From Icerya purchasi (lineage: Eukaryota > Arthropoda > Insecta > Hemiptera > Monophlebidae), in assembly GCA_039619475.1 (NCBI GenBank), contig CM077115.1, forward strand, positions 151,875,774 through 151,939,773: a DNA stretch of 64,000 nt. Reading direction: 5' to 3'. Position 1 is the first letter of the stretch, and each line of letters begins with the position of its first letter. The position numbers and the translations under genes were made by a program. A model generated the notes under the pieces. The model saw nothing but the letters and a program-made list of their open reading frames with translations, did not search any database and was not told where the DNA came from. This document shows, in pieces, positions 1-9,069 of this stretch.

Positions 1-1080
1 TTAGATTTCCTTTTTGGAAGTAACTCTTTTTAGAGTTACTTATAATCCGTTATTCATTTTTATCAATACAATCCTAAAAGTATAGCGCGCAAGCCATTTT
101 CATCGATAAATGTACAGTTCTTTGTAAAATCCTTCAGTTCTTCATCCATATTGGTCCTTCTGCTTCATGTAGGTTTTAAAATTCAACATAAAGAAAATTC
201 AGCTGACATGTTGACGTGCTTAAATGAATAGTAACCAGTCAGCGAATCATGTTTTCCGTGCTGGTAAAGTAATTTCATTTCCATTTGTTTTATCTATATA
301 TTACGAAAATGCTACCAACCGAAACCAGCTTCGTACGTGTTGCGAAATCCCGAATTTTATCTAAATTTTACCCGGATCATCACAAAGTAGTGGTAACAAA
401 TTTTTCGACGTAAGTTACGCTAACCCTGGTGTTGGTCAAAAAGAATGAGGATGGCCTTCGAATAAATATTTTCAAAACGTACACTTCAATTATTGTATCA
501 AGATAATTTTGAACGGAACATGGATCTGTTTCATTTAATGATACAATTTGAAAGTTTACTTTGTTAAAATTTATCGAAGGCGCTGTTCCCTTATGCTTAT
601 GATAAAACTGCTCCAGAGAACAAAATTTCTTTGAACCAATTGTTGTTCCATATAATTTTGTAAAGATATAGAAGTTTATCCTATTCAGTGCAATTTAGAT
701 TACCTCCGCCACATCCCAATACCACCCCCCCTGTGATAAATTTAGATTCAATTTAAAAAACAACTTGGAATATTTTTCTGAAGGGTTTTCAAATTATTAC
801 GCAGAGGGGCAAGTGTCAACTTGTAGCATTTATATTTATAAAGACGGCAGGTAACTCTGTAGACAGTATTTCGCCCGAAATTTCGATAACCTAAACTAAA
901 AACACCTATTTTAAACATTCTATAGTTAGAAATTCACGCAGTTCCTAAAAAAGAATTTCATAGCTAAATTGAAAAGAAAATTTTAAATAACAAGATTATC
1001 GAATTTAAAAATGTTCCCTACTGAGATCACTTTTTGAACAGAAAGTTTTTAAATTTTACCCTTTAACTGTTAAAGTAATT
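1..1080. other. AT-rich intergenic/intronic sequence, no gene seen
   Basis: I see no convincing coding sequence, RNA gene or mobile element here. If the minus-strand micro-exon model for 1.1-11.4 kb is right, this would be downstream intron or 3' sequence of that locus. Confidence 0.4.
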
Positions 1081-1100
1081 TTATATTTAATAAATATTAC

Positions 1101-1130
1101 TCAATTTGGAAATATTCGAACATCAACCGC
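1101..1130 (-). other. Class B exon-like segment, copy 1
   Basis: Read on the minus strand, a pyrimidine-containing segment with the reading R-L-M-F-E-Y-F-Q-I lies just before a GTAATA donor-like sequence (exon edge near 1101-1102). It matches the L-T-F-x-Y-F core of the other class B copies. No expression evidence is visible. Confidence 0.3.
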
Positions 1131-1849
1131 GCTGTATGTTTGTTTCTTTGAAGTATTTTCCACTTCATCAAGTTCTGAATAAGAATGCATACATTGAAGA
1201 AAGGGATATCACCAAAAACAAAAACCTTATCATAAAACGAAAACACGAAACAGAAATTATAATTTTTGTAAGTATTGAAATATTACAAATATTATAAATA
1301 CCTACATGTTTTGTAGTAGCAAACTATATAATCATGGTGCAACAATTATATCAGTCGATAATTATAATATTTTTAATATTGCAAAATTTATAAAGTTGTA
1401 ATTTCTTTTCGTTTGCATTGCTGCTTATATTTTACATATTACATGAATTCAGAAATGAATGGTATAATTACTAATCTGAACTTAAAAAGTTTCATATAAA
1501 AGTAAACTTTGTATTTCAACGGTTTTCCAAAACAATAATTTAGTTAAGTGTTCCCTATAATCAAAGAATTCATCTCACCGGCCAAGAAGTTTCATAGTAA
1601 ATGTTGATCGAATACCGTTATAAAGAAATAAATTCAATACCACTGTTTCAGGATAGGTGATAGATTATATACATCAGCAATTTGGACATCAGCGCTACAC
1701 TTTACTTTGAATAATAGTACTTTCTTCGAACGAATTGAAGTGGAACCATATTAAAATCAATGCCGAATTTCGATCGTTGCCACTCTTTGAGATGGAAGTT
1801 TTTGAATGCTGAAACCGAATTTGTGATGAAAAACAATAACCACAATAAC
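1131..1849. other. AT-rich spacer of the duplicated locus
   Basis: No open gene is seen. The last part (about 1745-1850) is a diverged copy of sequence near 7820-7870, so it belongs to the duplicated locus rather than to unrelated intergenic DNA. Confidence 0.4.
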
Positions 1850-2090
1850 ACTGTGTTCAAAATGAGTTTTACTCAGTATGAATACCTGAATTCAAAATTT
1901 TTACATCGACCACATGTTTGAATTTTCGAACTACTTCAACGATGATTACCTTGCTTTCAATCGAAATCATATTAAAGCCAACCATTGCAACTGTACCCAT
2001 TCTATTAATCAGCAACCTGCTATATCAAGAAAATAAATGAAATGTCACAATATCCAAAAAAAGTTCTATTTCATGTATTGTAAATGTTAC

Positions 2091-2120
2091 CTGGGTTGGA
2101 AAATATTTAAACGTAAGCCA
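2091..2120 (-). other. Class B exon-like segment, copy 3
   Basis: The minus-strand 30 nt read W-L-T-F-K-Y-F-P-T-Q and end in CAG directly before GTAACATTTAC, a good donor. The copy at 4151-4180 differs by a few bases and reads W-L-T-F-K-Y-F-P-I-Q. The same bases also resemble a pyrimidine tract plus AG, so a recursive (zero-length exon) splice point is an equal alternative. Confidence 0.35.
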
Positions 2121-2367
2121 ACTTGTATTTTGACGTAAAAGATTTTTCACTACACGAGACGGCGAATAATAAAAATATTCAACCTGTTGTACTTCAAATG
2201 GACTGAAATGGAAACAAAAATATTTACAAGACTTTTCAGTAACTATCCTTGGAATTATCTAGGCTGTGTTTCATCTGTAACCAAGGAACAGAATTTTAAT
2301 ATGGGAATGCCAAAATAAACTTTATCCAGTTAATTCTTATATAATGTAATGTGAAAAGTTTTATTAC

Positions 2368-2404
2368 CTTTCAGCTACGCTTATACACTGCTTCATTGAT
2401 TCGG
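2368..2404 (-). other. Class C exon-like segment, copy 1
   Basis: The minus-strand segment ends AAAG before a GTAATA donor. It contains the open reading E-S-M-K-Q-C-I-S-V-A-E. Copies lie at 3054-3090 and 4428-4464; the last reads E-S-V-K-H-C-I-N-V-A-E, so the frame is kept while residues differ. The acceptor edge is uncertain. Confidence 0.3.
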
Positions 2405-2572
2405 CTTTTTAATTACAATATGCTACATTCCATGGACTGGAACAGCATTAGCAAACGTTCTCTGAAGAGAATTCTACAATTTAAACTACGTGCTTGTAAT
2501 TAAAAATAAGTTCACTACCATTATGTTCAAAATGATTTACATAGAGTATATTTTTCTGTTACCTGACTCTGA

Positions 2573-2578
2573 AAAGAA
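2573..2578 (-). other. Class D 6-nt micro-exon candidate, copy 1
   Basis: On the minus strand the pyrimidine tract TTTTCAATTTCTTTTCAG is followed by AGTCAG and then GTAACAG. An acceptor, two codons and a donor would thus be packed together. The same arrangement is at 3249-3254 and 4620-4625. The site could equally use either AG of a single acceptor region joined to the donor. Confidence 0.35.
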
Positions 2579-2623
2579 ATTGAAAAGTTATCCGCGTTCT
2601 CTTTGGTAAAGAAATAAACTTAC

Positions 2624-2667
2624 CGGTATTAGCATTTTCTGTAGCAGTTTCCCAACCTTAATTGGGT
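2624..2667 (-). other. Class A exon-like segment, copy 1 (44 nt)
   Basis: It is bounded by a TTGATTGCAG acceptor and a GTAAGTTTATTTC donor on the minus strand. It is one base shorter than the 45-nt copies at 3310-3354 and 4664-4708, so this copy would shift the frame if included. Confidence 0.4.
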
Positions 2668-2740
2668 CTGCAATCAAAAGAATTAAGTAAAGTAAAAAAA
2701 TATTTGAAAGAAGTTTTATTAAACATTTTCATTTTTGTAC

Positions 2741-2764
2741 CTGAGTGAAGTATTCAAACGTCAA
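2741..2764 (-). other. Class B exon-like segment, copy 4
   Basis: The minus strand reads L-T-F-E-Y-F-T-Q, 24 nt, after a TAG that could act as acceptor. It ends in CAG before GTACAAAAA. Confidence 0.3.
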
Positions 2765-3053
2765 CTACACCATTATTTCGAACCACATAAAAACATTACA
2801 GTTGTTTCTTCTTCATCACCGCTGTCTAAAGCAACATTCTAGACATGAGATAGCGAATGATAAAAATGTTCAACCTGTTACACTTCAAATGGAATGAAAT
2901 GGAAACAAAATTTGCAAGGCTTTTCAGTAACTATCCTCGGAATTATCTAAGCTGTGTTTCATCTGTAACCAAGAAATAGAAGTGTAATATTGGAAAGCCA
3001 AAATAAACTTTATCCTGCTAATTCATAATATATAATGTGAGAAATTTCATTAC

Positions 3054-3090
3054 CTTTCAGCGACGCTTATACACTGCTTCATTGATTCGG
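3054..3090 (-). other. Class C exon-like segment, copy 2
   Basis: It is a near-identical copy of 2368-2404 with a GTAATG donor-like sequence. See that entry for the reading frame. Confidence 0.3.
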
Positions 3091-3248
3091 CTTTTTAATT
3101 ACAATATGCTACATTCCATGGACTGGAACAGCATCAGCAAACGTTCTCTGAAGAGAATTCTACAATTTAAACTACGTACTTATAATTAAAAATAAGTTCA
3201 CTACCATTATGTTCAAAATGATTTACATAGAGTATATTTTTCTGTTAC

Positions 3249-3254
3249 CTGACT
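3249..3254 (-). other. Class D 6-nt micro-exon candidate, copy 2
   Basis: It has the same pyrimidine tract, AGTCAG and GTAACAG donor as at 2573-2578. Confidence 0.35.
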
Positions 3255-3309
3255 CTGAAAAGAAATTGAAAAGTTATCCGCGTTCTCTTTGGTAAAGAAA
3301 CAAACTTAC

Positions 3310-3354
3310 CAGTATCAGCATTTTCTGTGGCTGTTCTCCTAACCTTAATTGTGT
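3310..3354 (-). other. Class A exon-like segment, copy 2 (45 nt)
   Basis: The acceptor is CTTTTGATTACAG and the donor GTAAGTTTGTTTC, both close to consensus. Its length is exactly 15 codons. Phase 0 reads T-Q-L-R-L-G-E-Q-P-Q-K-M-L-I-L, and another frame (D-T-I-K-V-R-R-T-A-T-E-N-A-D-T) is also open. Length divisible by three and strong sites make this one of the better exon candidates in the window. Confidence 0.45.
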
Positions 3355-3590
3355 CTGTAATCAAAAGAAGTGCAGTAAAATAATACTCGGAAGAAGTTTT
3401 ATAGAAAATTTTCGTTTTTGTACCTGAGTGAAAAGTCTTCAAATGTCAACTAAACCATTATTCCGAACCGCATAAAAACTTTGCATTTGTTTCTTCAACA
3501 CCGCTCTCTAAAGCAACGTTCTGGAAACGTTGAGCTGCAGCTGTAATAAAAATAGTAAGTGCAGGGTATCATCATGTCAACTTAAGTCGC

Positions 3591-4035
3591 AGTTTGAGTA
3601 TTTGTTTTTCTATTACTTTGTCTAAAAATATTCGAACGGTAATCGCATTCTGTTATATTTCTGTTAAATAGTTCTCCACATAAATCTACTTACCCGTTCA
3701 GATCTGAAATAGATCGATATTAGATCTTTTTTTTCGACTATTTTACTAGTCATCTAAGAAGAATACATATTCCGCATCTGTAATCAAGAAACTAAGTGCA
3801 GTATAATGATGTTTAAAATAAGTTTTATTGAGAATTCTTCTTTGTCACCCTAGTGGAAACCTTCTGTACGTCAGTACCACTGTGGTATTACACAATGGAG
3901 GTTATAATCCGACCTAAAATTCAGGTTCAAGTGTATCTATAATGAAAAACAAAAAAAAAAAAATAAATATGTTCAAAATAAGTTTTAATTGGTATGAATA
4001 CCTGAATTGAAAATTTTCTACATCAACCACATGTT
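3591..4035. repeat. Diverged duplicate of 7260-7740
   Basis: Shared landmarks occur in order: the ATGTCAAC start, the segment around TCGCATTCTGTTATATTTCT, a ttacccgttcagatctgaaat segment that on the minus strand is a short pyrimidine tract, AG, about 10 nt and GTAAGTAG, the CGCATCTGTA acceptor, and the class B site before GGTGAC/GGTAAC. The pair extends the cassette duplication to the right. Confidence 0.75.
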
Positions 4036-4150
4036 TTCAACTTCTTCGAGCTCTGAGTGACGATGAGGTAAGCAACCTACTATATCAAGAAAACAAATGA
4101 AATGCCACAATATCCAAAATAAGTTCTATTTAATGTATTGTAAATGTTAC

Positions 4151-4180
4151 CTGGATTGGAAAATATTTAAACGTAAGCCA
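4151..4180 (-). other. Class B exon-like segment, copy 8
   Basis: The minus strand reads W-L-T-F-K-Y-F-P-I-Q with CAG before GTAACATTTAC. It is orthologous in position to 2091-2120 in the first block. Confidence 0.35.
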
Positions 4181-4427
4181 ACTTGTATTTTGACGTAAAA
4201 GATTTTTCATCACACGAGACGGCGAATGATAAAAGTATTCAACCTGTTGCATTTCAAATGGAATGAAATGGAAACAAAAATATTTACAAGGCTTTTCAGT
4301 AACTATCCTTGGAATTATCTAGGCTGTGTTTCATCTGTAACCAAGGAACAGAATTTTAATATGGGAATGCCAAAATAAACTTTATCCAGTTAATTCTTAT
4401 ATAATGTAATGTGAAAAGTTTTATTAC

Positions 4428-4464
4428 CTTTCAGCTACGTTTATACAATGCTTCACTGATTCGG
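4428..4464 (-). other. Class C exon-like segment, copy 3
   Basis: The minus strand reads E-S-V-K-H-C-I-N-V-A-E before a GTAATA donor. Substitutions relative to copies 1 and 2 leave the frame open. Confidence 0.3.
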
Positions 4465-4619
4465 CCTTTAAATAATATTCTAAATTCCATGGACTAGAAC
4501 AGCATTAGCAAACGTTCTCTGAAGAGAATTCTACAATTTAAACTACGTACTTGTAATTAAAAATAAGTTCACTACCATTATGTTCAAAATGATTTACATA
4601 GAGTATATTTTTCTGTTAC

Positions 4620-4625
4620 CTGACT
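4620..4625 (-). other. Class D 6-nt micro-exon candidate, copy 3
   Basis: AGTCAG lies between TTTTCAATTTATTTTCAG and GTAACAG on the minus strand, as in the two other blocks. Confidence 0.35.
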
Positions 4626-4663
4626 CTGAAAATAAATTGAAAAGGGTAAAGAAATAAACTTAC

Positions 4664-4708
4664 CGGTATTAGCATTTTCTGTGGCAGTTTTCCTAACCTT
4701 AATTGTGT
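4664..4708 (-). other. Class A exon-like segment, copy 3 (45 nt)
   Basis: The acceptor is TTTTGATTACAG and the donor GTAAGTTTATTTC. Phase 0 reads T-Q-L-R-L-G-K-L-P-Q-K-M-L-I-P, again 15 codons without a stop. Confidence 0.45.
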
Positions 4709-5138
4709 CTGTAATCAAAAGAAATGCAATAAAATAATACTCGGAAGAAGTTTTATAGAAAATTTTCGTTTTTCTACCTGAGTGAAAAGTCTTCAAACGT
4801 CAACTACACCATTATTCCGAGCCGCATAAAAACTTTGCATTTGTTTCAACACCGCACTCTAAAGCAACGTTCTGGAAACGTTGAGCTGCAGCTGTAATAA
4901 AAATAATAAGTGCAGGGTATCATTTTTTTTTTTTTTTTTTTTTTTTAAACGTATATTTAAATGTTAACATTTTATAATCTTATATTTACGTCCGTCAAGC
5001 TTGCGCTTGTCGACGGAGTTCTTATTATATATCTTATTCTAGGTTTTTAAAGTATATAAGCGCTCAATCATCCATCACTTTTATCCATCCATCCACTTCA
5101 TTTACACATAGTTTCCTTTATTTAATTTTCCCTTTCGT

Positions 5139-6220
5139 TTATTTTATTATTTTGTTTATATTCTTTTCCATATGTAACCACTTTCTAACACCCTCTTTCA
5201 GCTTCCTCTCCATTTTTTCCTTTATTATTTCTTCCGGCATTTTATTTAGCATTTGCGCCAACACATATTTATCCGTTTGCTCTCCATATTTTGTTCTGAC
5301 TCTCGGGAGTTTATATCTGGGTCTATTTCTTAATTCTGTAGTTATCTCTATTCGTTTTTCTATCTTTGCTCTACTGTCTATTTTTAAGTGTTCCCAGAAT
5401 TTTATACTTAAGTACAACCCTCTTACGCTTAATAAGTTTTCTATTTTTAAAGTCTCTTCTGAATTTACATAGTTTTTTTTTTTTGATATTAATCTTATAC
5501 ATTTCGTTTGTATCTTTTTTACTTTGCCTATATACGTTTTCCCGGCTATTCCCCATGCTTGTACTCCATATCTTAAGTGCGATTCAACCAGGGCATAATA
5601 TATCATCTTTAATGTTTTATTACTTACATATTTCTTCAATGTATACAATGATGGTATTACTCCCCTTACCTTTTTTGCTACATAATCTGTATGTTTATCC
5701 CATCTTAAATGTTCATCTATTATGACTCCTAAGTACTTGTAACTTTGCACTCTTTCAATTTTCTCACAATTTATCCTTTGGCATTCCTCTTTGCTTTCTA
5801 TATCATGAACACATTCATTTGAGTGCATTGTAACTTTCGGCTCAAAACTTTCTTTTGTTTTCTTTGGCGTCAACAGCATCATTTTGGTCTTAGTTATATT
5901 AATTCTTAAGTCATTGTCATGCGCCCATCTACTTATTGTTACCAAATCCTGCTGCATTTGCGTTTCTAATACCTTGGCATCTTTATGCGCTGCCATTATG
6001 GCGAGGTCATCCGCAAAAGCAAATAACTCGCACTGCTTTAATAAATTCTGCAACCCGTTTATGTATATTATAAACAGCTGCGGCGACAAAATGCCGCCTT
6101 GAGGCACCCCTTTGTTTCCTACTATTTCTTCACTTTGTTCCCCTAATATCCCAACTACTGTTTTCCTGTTTTGTAAATAGTTTTTAAACCATTCCTTTAC
6201 CTTACCAGTTATCCAATATC
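5139..6220 (-). pseudogene. LINE reverse transcriptase, C-terminal half
   Basis: This frame includes G-V-P-Q-G-G-I-L-S-P, the catalytic box F-A-D-D-L-A-I-M-A, Y-L-G-V-I-I-D-E and the thumb/C-terminal segment S-H-L-R-Y-G-V-Q-A-W-G, all typical of CR1/Jockey-group non-LTR reverse transcriptases. The open frame extends upstream of the first GTG at 6107 to about 6220, where it continues the domain of the neighbouring frame. A one-base loss near 6213-6217 separates the two frames, so the polymerase is broken. Its product would copy the element RNA at a nicked target site. Confidence 0.9.
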
Positions 6221-7129
6221 CTCTAGTTTTCCTAGAAGCTTCTGGTGGTTTACTGTGTCAAATGCTTTTGTCAGGTCTATATATGTCACTAAGACTTTAT
6301 TTCCTGCTTCAAAGTTTTCCCTAATTTTCTCTGCGAAATCTCCAAGTGCTTTGGAGGTTGATTTGTTTTTCTGGAACCCATATTGTTGTTTATCTATAAT
6401 CTCATTTTCTTCTATATATTTTACTAATTGCTTATTTATATATTTTTCCAAAATTTTCATGATCGCATTTATTATCGCTATGGGCCGATAGTTTTTGTAA
6501 TCTGTGTGTTCTCCTTTTTTATAGATTGGTCTCACTATCAACGTTTTCATTTTTTCTGGAATAGTTGCTGTCTCAATCGTATCATTTATTAATTCTGTGA
6601 TTTTACTTGCTACACCATCTTTCACTTTTCTTAAATCTTTTATTCTGATTTTATCTATGCCACTTGCCTTTTGCGGGTTGAGTTGCTCAATTATTTTTTT
6701 AATTTCTTCTACATTTGCCTTTGGGATATACATATTTACGTTTATCTTCTCTTTTGCCTTTCTCAGTAGATCTTTATCACATTTGTGCTCAATTTTTTCA
6801 ACTTCCTCTTTAAAAGTTTGGTTAAATGTGTTTGCAATCTCCTTCACGCTTTTATTTCTACCTATGTATTTCCTTATTATTTGATCTACCTGTAATGGTT
6901 TCCCTTTTCCTATCAGCCTATTTATGTTCATCCAAGTTTTCCTTATGTCCCCATATATTAGCTGAAATCCGTGCTGTATAAATTTTTCTTTTTGCATCCT
7001 TATTTCTTTGTTCACTTTGTTTCTTAAAATTTGATAGTCTTTCCTCATTTTCTCATTTTTCGGGTTTTTCTTATATTTTGAGTACACTTTGTCTCTTAGT
7101 TCTATCCTTTCTAATATTTCTTTGGTCAT
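6209..7129 (-). pseudogene. LINE reverse transcriptase, N-terminal half
   Basis: It contains P-Q-K-A-S-G-I-D-K-I, P-I-Y-K-K-G-E-H-T-D-Y-K-N-Y-R-P-I, Q-Q-Y-G-F-Q-K-N-K-S-T and the motif A segment Y-I-D-L-T-K-A-F-D-T-V-N-H, in reverse transcriptase order. Translation stops after ...L-E-D-I-G because of the one-base loss described for the downstream half. Sequence upstream to 7253 is the lysine-rich linker between endonuclease and RT, with another frame change near 7140. The true start would lie in the missing 5' part. Confidence 0.9.
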
Positions 7130-7259
7130 CCAGTTTTTTATCCCTTTTCGTTTTCTGCTTTTTTTTCGTTTTTCCTATCCGCGCATTGTTCGTAGAGCTC
7201 TTCGAATTTTCCGTTTATGTCTTCGTATATGTCTTCCGCTCCCTTTGTTTTTTTATCAT

Positions 7260-7740
7260 TCCATGTCAACATAAGTGGCACATTGAGTATTTGATTTTTT
7301 TATTGCTTTGTCTGATAAAATTCCGAGTGGTAATCGCATTCTGTTATATTTCTTTTAAATAGATATTTACATTACTCTACTTACCCGTTCAGATCTGAAA
7401 TGAACAGATATTAGAGCTAGCATTGATAATTTTTTACGACTATTTTACTGATCGTCTGAGTAAAATACGTTCCGCATCTGTAGTCAAGAAACTAAATACG
7501 GTATAATAATGTTTAAAATAAATTTTATTGAGAATTCTTCTTTGTTACCCTAGTGAAATCTTATGAACATCAGTCCCGCTCTCGTATTACACAATGGAAG
7601 CCATAATCCGACCAGTGCAACAGCGTTCTCCAAATGTATATTTTTCCATGCCGCTCTCTAAAGTAGTTCTCTAGAACTCACGTTCAAGAGTATCTATCAT
7701 GAAAAATAAATAAATAAATATGTTCAAAACAAGTTATAAA
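7260..7740. repeat. Right-hand part of the cassette duplication
   Basis: It is the diverged duplicate of 3591-4035. It contains a minus-strand CTTGACTACAG acceptor (exon starting ATGCGG near 7475), a short CATTTCAG / ATCTGAACGG / GTAAGTAG arrangement near 7380-7400 and a class B site at 7549. Confidence 0.7.
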
Positions 7741-7753
7741 TATATTCAAATAC

Positions 7754-7783
7754 CTGACTTTGAAAATACTCAAACTTGACCAC
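7754..7783 (-). other. Class B exon-like segment, copy 11
   Basis: The minus strand reads V-V-K-F-E-Y-F-Q-S-Q with CAG before GTATTTGAAT. It is the most complete match to the shared x-F-E-Y-F core in this part of the array. Confidence 0.35.
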
Positions 7784-7999
7784 GTTCTATTAATTTTCGT
7801 TACTTTGAACTTCAGTAAAACCGCTAATGCCACTAAGATTTGAAACGGAACAATATTAAAGCTGAAATTATTGGTAATTTTTTGCAATCGTTTCCCTGAT
7901 CAGCTGTTCTAGGTTGGACAGTGTCACCGCATCTATAATTTTAAAAAACATATACAGCCACATTCTATACGAGTTTTATCAGAAATACAAGTTTGTTAC

Positions 8000-8046
8000 C
8001 TGAATGAAAAGCTTTAGACCGGTTACCACACTATTCCTATATCACT
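8000..8046 (-). other. Class B exon-like segment, copy 12
   Basis: The minus strand reads V-V-T-G-L-K-L-F-I-Q before GTAACAAAC; a TTCAG acceptor candidate lies at about 8047. The frame is open over the 30 nt next to the donor. Confidence 0.3.
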
Positions 8047-8497
8047 CTGAAGATTCCTAGTTATTTCAAATTGTGAAAATGCTTTCTTAAATTTGACATG
8101 AAACGATACAAAGATATTCGAGCAGATTTTCCATTCGTATATATCTTTTCCTTGGAATTTCTCTAAAGCTTTGAAAAACATCTAAAAAGGGAAAAAATCA
8201 CGATCACCGTGGAAAAACAAGTAATATATATAGATTATAATGATATATCGCAGAGAAAGATTAGTTGAACGTCATTTTCGTTTCATTTGATTGTTTTGAA
8301 ACTTGTCTGCTAACATCGAATTCTGAATCACTCCGTGTTCATCAAACTTGAGCTGAAGCCAAAACATTTTGAAGCCAACTGTAAAACTAGTCCAGTCTTC
8401 TAATCAGAAGATTAAAAATTGCATCTGCAATCGGGAAAAGAAACTACAATATCAAGAACATGTAAAGCAATTTTTTATTAATAGATGTGAATATTAC

Positions 8498-8530
8498 GTA
8501 AGCTGAAAAATATCCGAATATCAACCGCAT
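8498..8530 (-). other. Class B exon-like segment, copy 13
   Basis: The minus strand reads R-L-I-F-G-Y-F-S-A-Y before GTAATATTC. It is the rightmost copy I could recognise. Confidence 0.3.
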
Positions 8531-8794
8531 TATGTATTCCGATTATTTCCTGTCACATCGATCTCTAAGCGGCTATGCTACTCCGCTGCATTTGAAACAG
8601 AACCACGTATTTTCTAATTGCATACCTTCCTGTGACCTTTCTCCAAATCTGAAATTGCACAGACTACATGCTGTAATCGCGCTAATAATCACAGAAAAAT
8701 ATCGTTATTTTTGCAATAACTGTTACTGAATGTAATTTATATTATCAGAATATTATTCGATCCGCAGTCGACTCTACTGCAATTTCAAGCGAAG

Positions 8795-8878
8795 TTATTT
8801 TCGATAAGATAGAAGTAGTTTCTTTGCCGACCTTGAAACCATTCCATTTTCCGCTACTACTCCTCCGCAGGAAGTTCC
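8795..8878 (-). other. Exon-like open segment after ATTACAG
   Basis: After an AATTACAG acceptor-like site the minus strand reads M-R-Q-S-C-T-S-E or, in another frame, D-A-T-I-M-Y-I-G-T-S-C-G-G-V-V-A, open to about 8795. It begins with ATGCGR like the segments at 3773 and 7475, so it is probably a further relative. No clear donor was found. Confidence 0.2.
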
Positions 8879-9069
8879 GATGTACATGATTGTCGCATCT
8901 GTAATTAAAGAAACCAAGTACATTATCATTGTGAAAAAAATTAGTGTTATCGAAAATATTCCAGTGTTAACTAAATTCGCAAAAACATATTCCAGCAAAG
9001 TTTTGTATGCTATATTTTCCTACGTATATTTAGAATTACATTTTTCACCACGTGTTAAGCTTTGAAAGT

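Larger units (their letters stand above)
2022..2835. repeat. Direct duplication block, copy 1
   Basis: This block is repeated with high similarity at 2836-3590 (shorter at its left edge) and 4081-4923. Long shared stretches include the segment around the class C site, the class D site and the class A segment. It carries one copy of each exon-like class on the minus strand, in the same order, which suggests duplication of an intron-exon cassette. Confidence 0.8.
2836..3590. repeat. Direct duplication block, copy 2
   Basis: It is a second copy of the 2022-2835 cassette, directly adjacent to it. The 3' part (3530-3580, with the sequence that ends GCAGGGTATCAT) matches 4870-4923 closely, and the sequence after it matches 7260 onward. 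It therefore preserves the uninterrupted form of the site where a LINE has inserted at 4924. Confidence 0.8.
4081..4923. repeat. Direct duplication block, copy 3
   Basis: It is the third copy of the 2022-2835 cassette. It ends at GGGTATCAT, where a minus-strand LINE is inserted. Sequence left of it (3960-4080) also matches 1850-2020, so the duplicated unit is larger than the cassette. Confidence 0.8.
4924..7253 (-). mobile_element. 5'-truncated LINE (CR1/Jockey-like), inserted in the cassette array
   Basis: The element is on the minus strand and ends in a T24 run on the plus strand (4923-4946, its poly-A tail). TATCAT at 4918-4923 recurs at 7254-7259 as a short target duplication. The uninterrupted site is visible in the paralogue at about 3575-3590. 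The element keeps a reverse transcriptase and C-terminal region but no endonuclease domain, so it is 5'-truncated. The 3' UTR has a small hairpin (CCGTC-AAGC...GCTT-GACGG type) near 4991-5016. Confidence 0.9.

Noticed and set aside
3245..4796. Open frames of 65 and 70 codons on the minus strand (3245-3442 and 4584-4796) as small genes
   Set aside because: They read through the duplicated class A segment and its flanking splice-like sites, so they are composites of exon-like and intron-like sequence rather than single genes.
5152..7362. Plus-strand frames of 72-119 codons in 5.1-7.4 kb
   Set aside because: They are antisense shadows of the minus-strand LINE polymerase, rich in F, L and S.
1101..9000. 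Definite assignment of the micro-exon array to the bicycle effector family
   Set aside because: The architecture is similar, but I could not see the paired C-Y-C type motif or a signal peptide, so only the resemblance in structure is noted.
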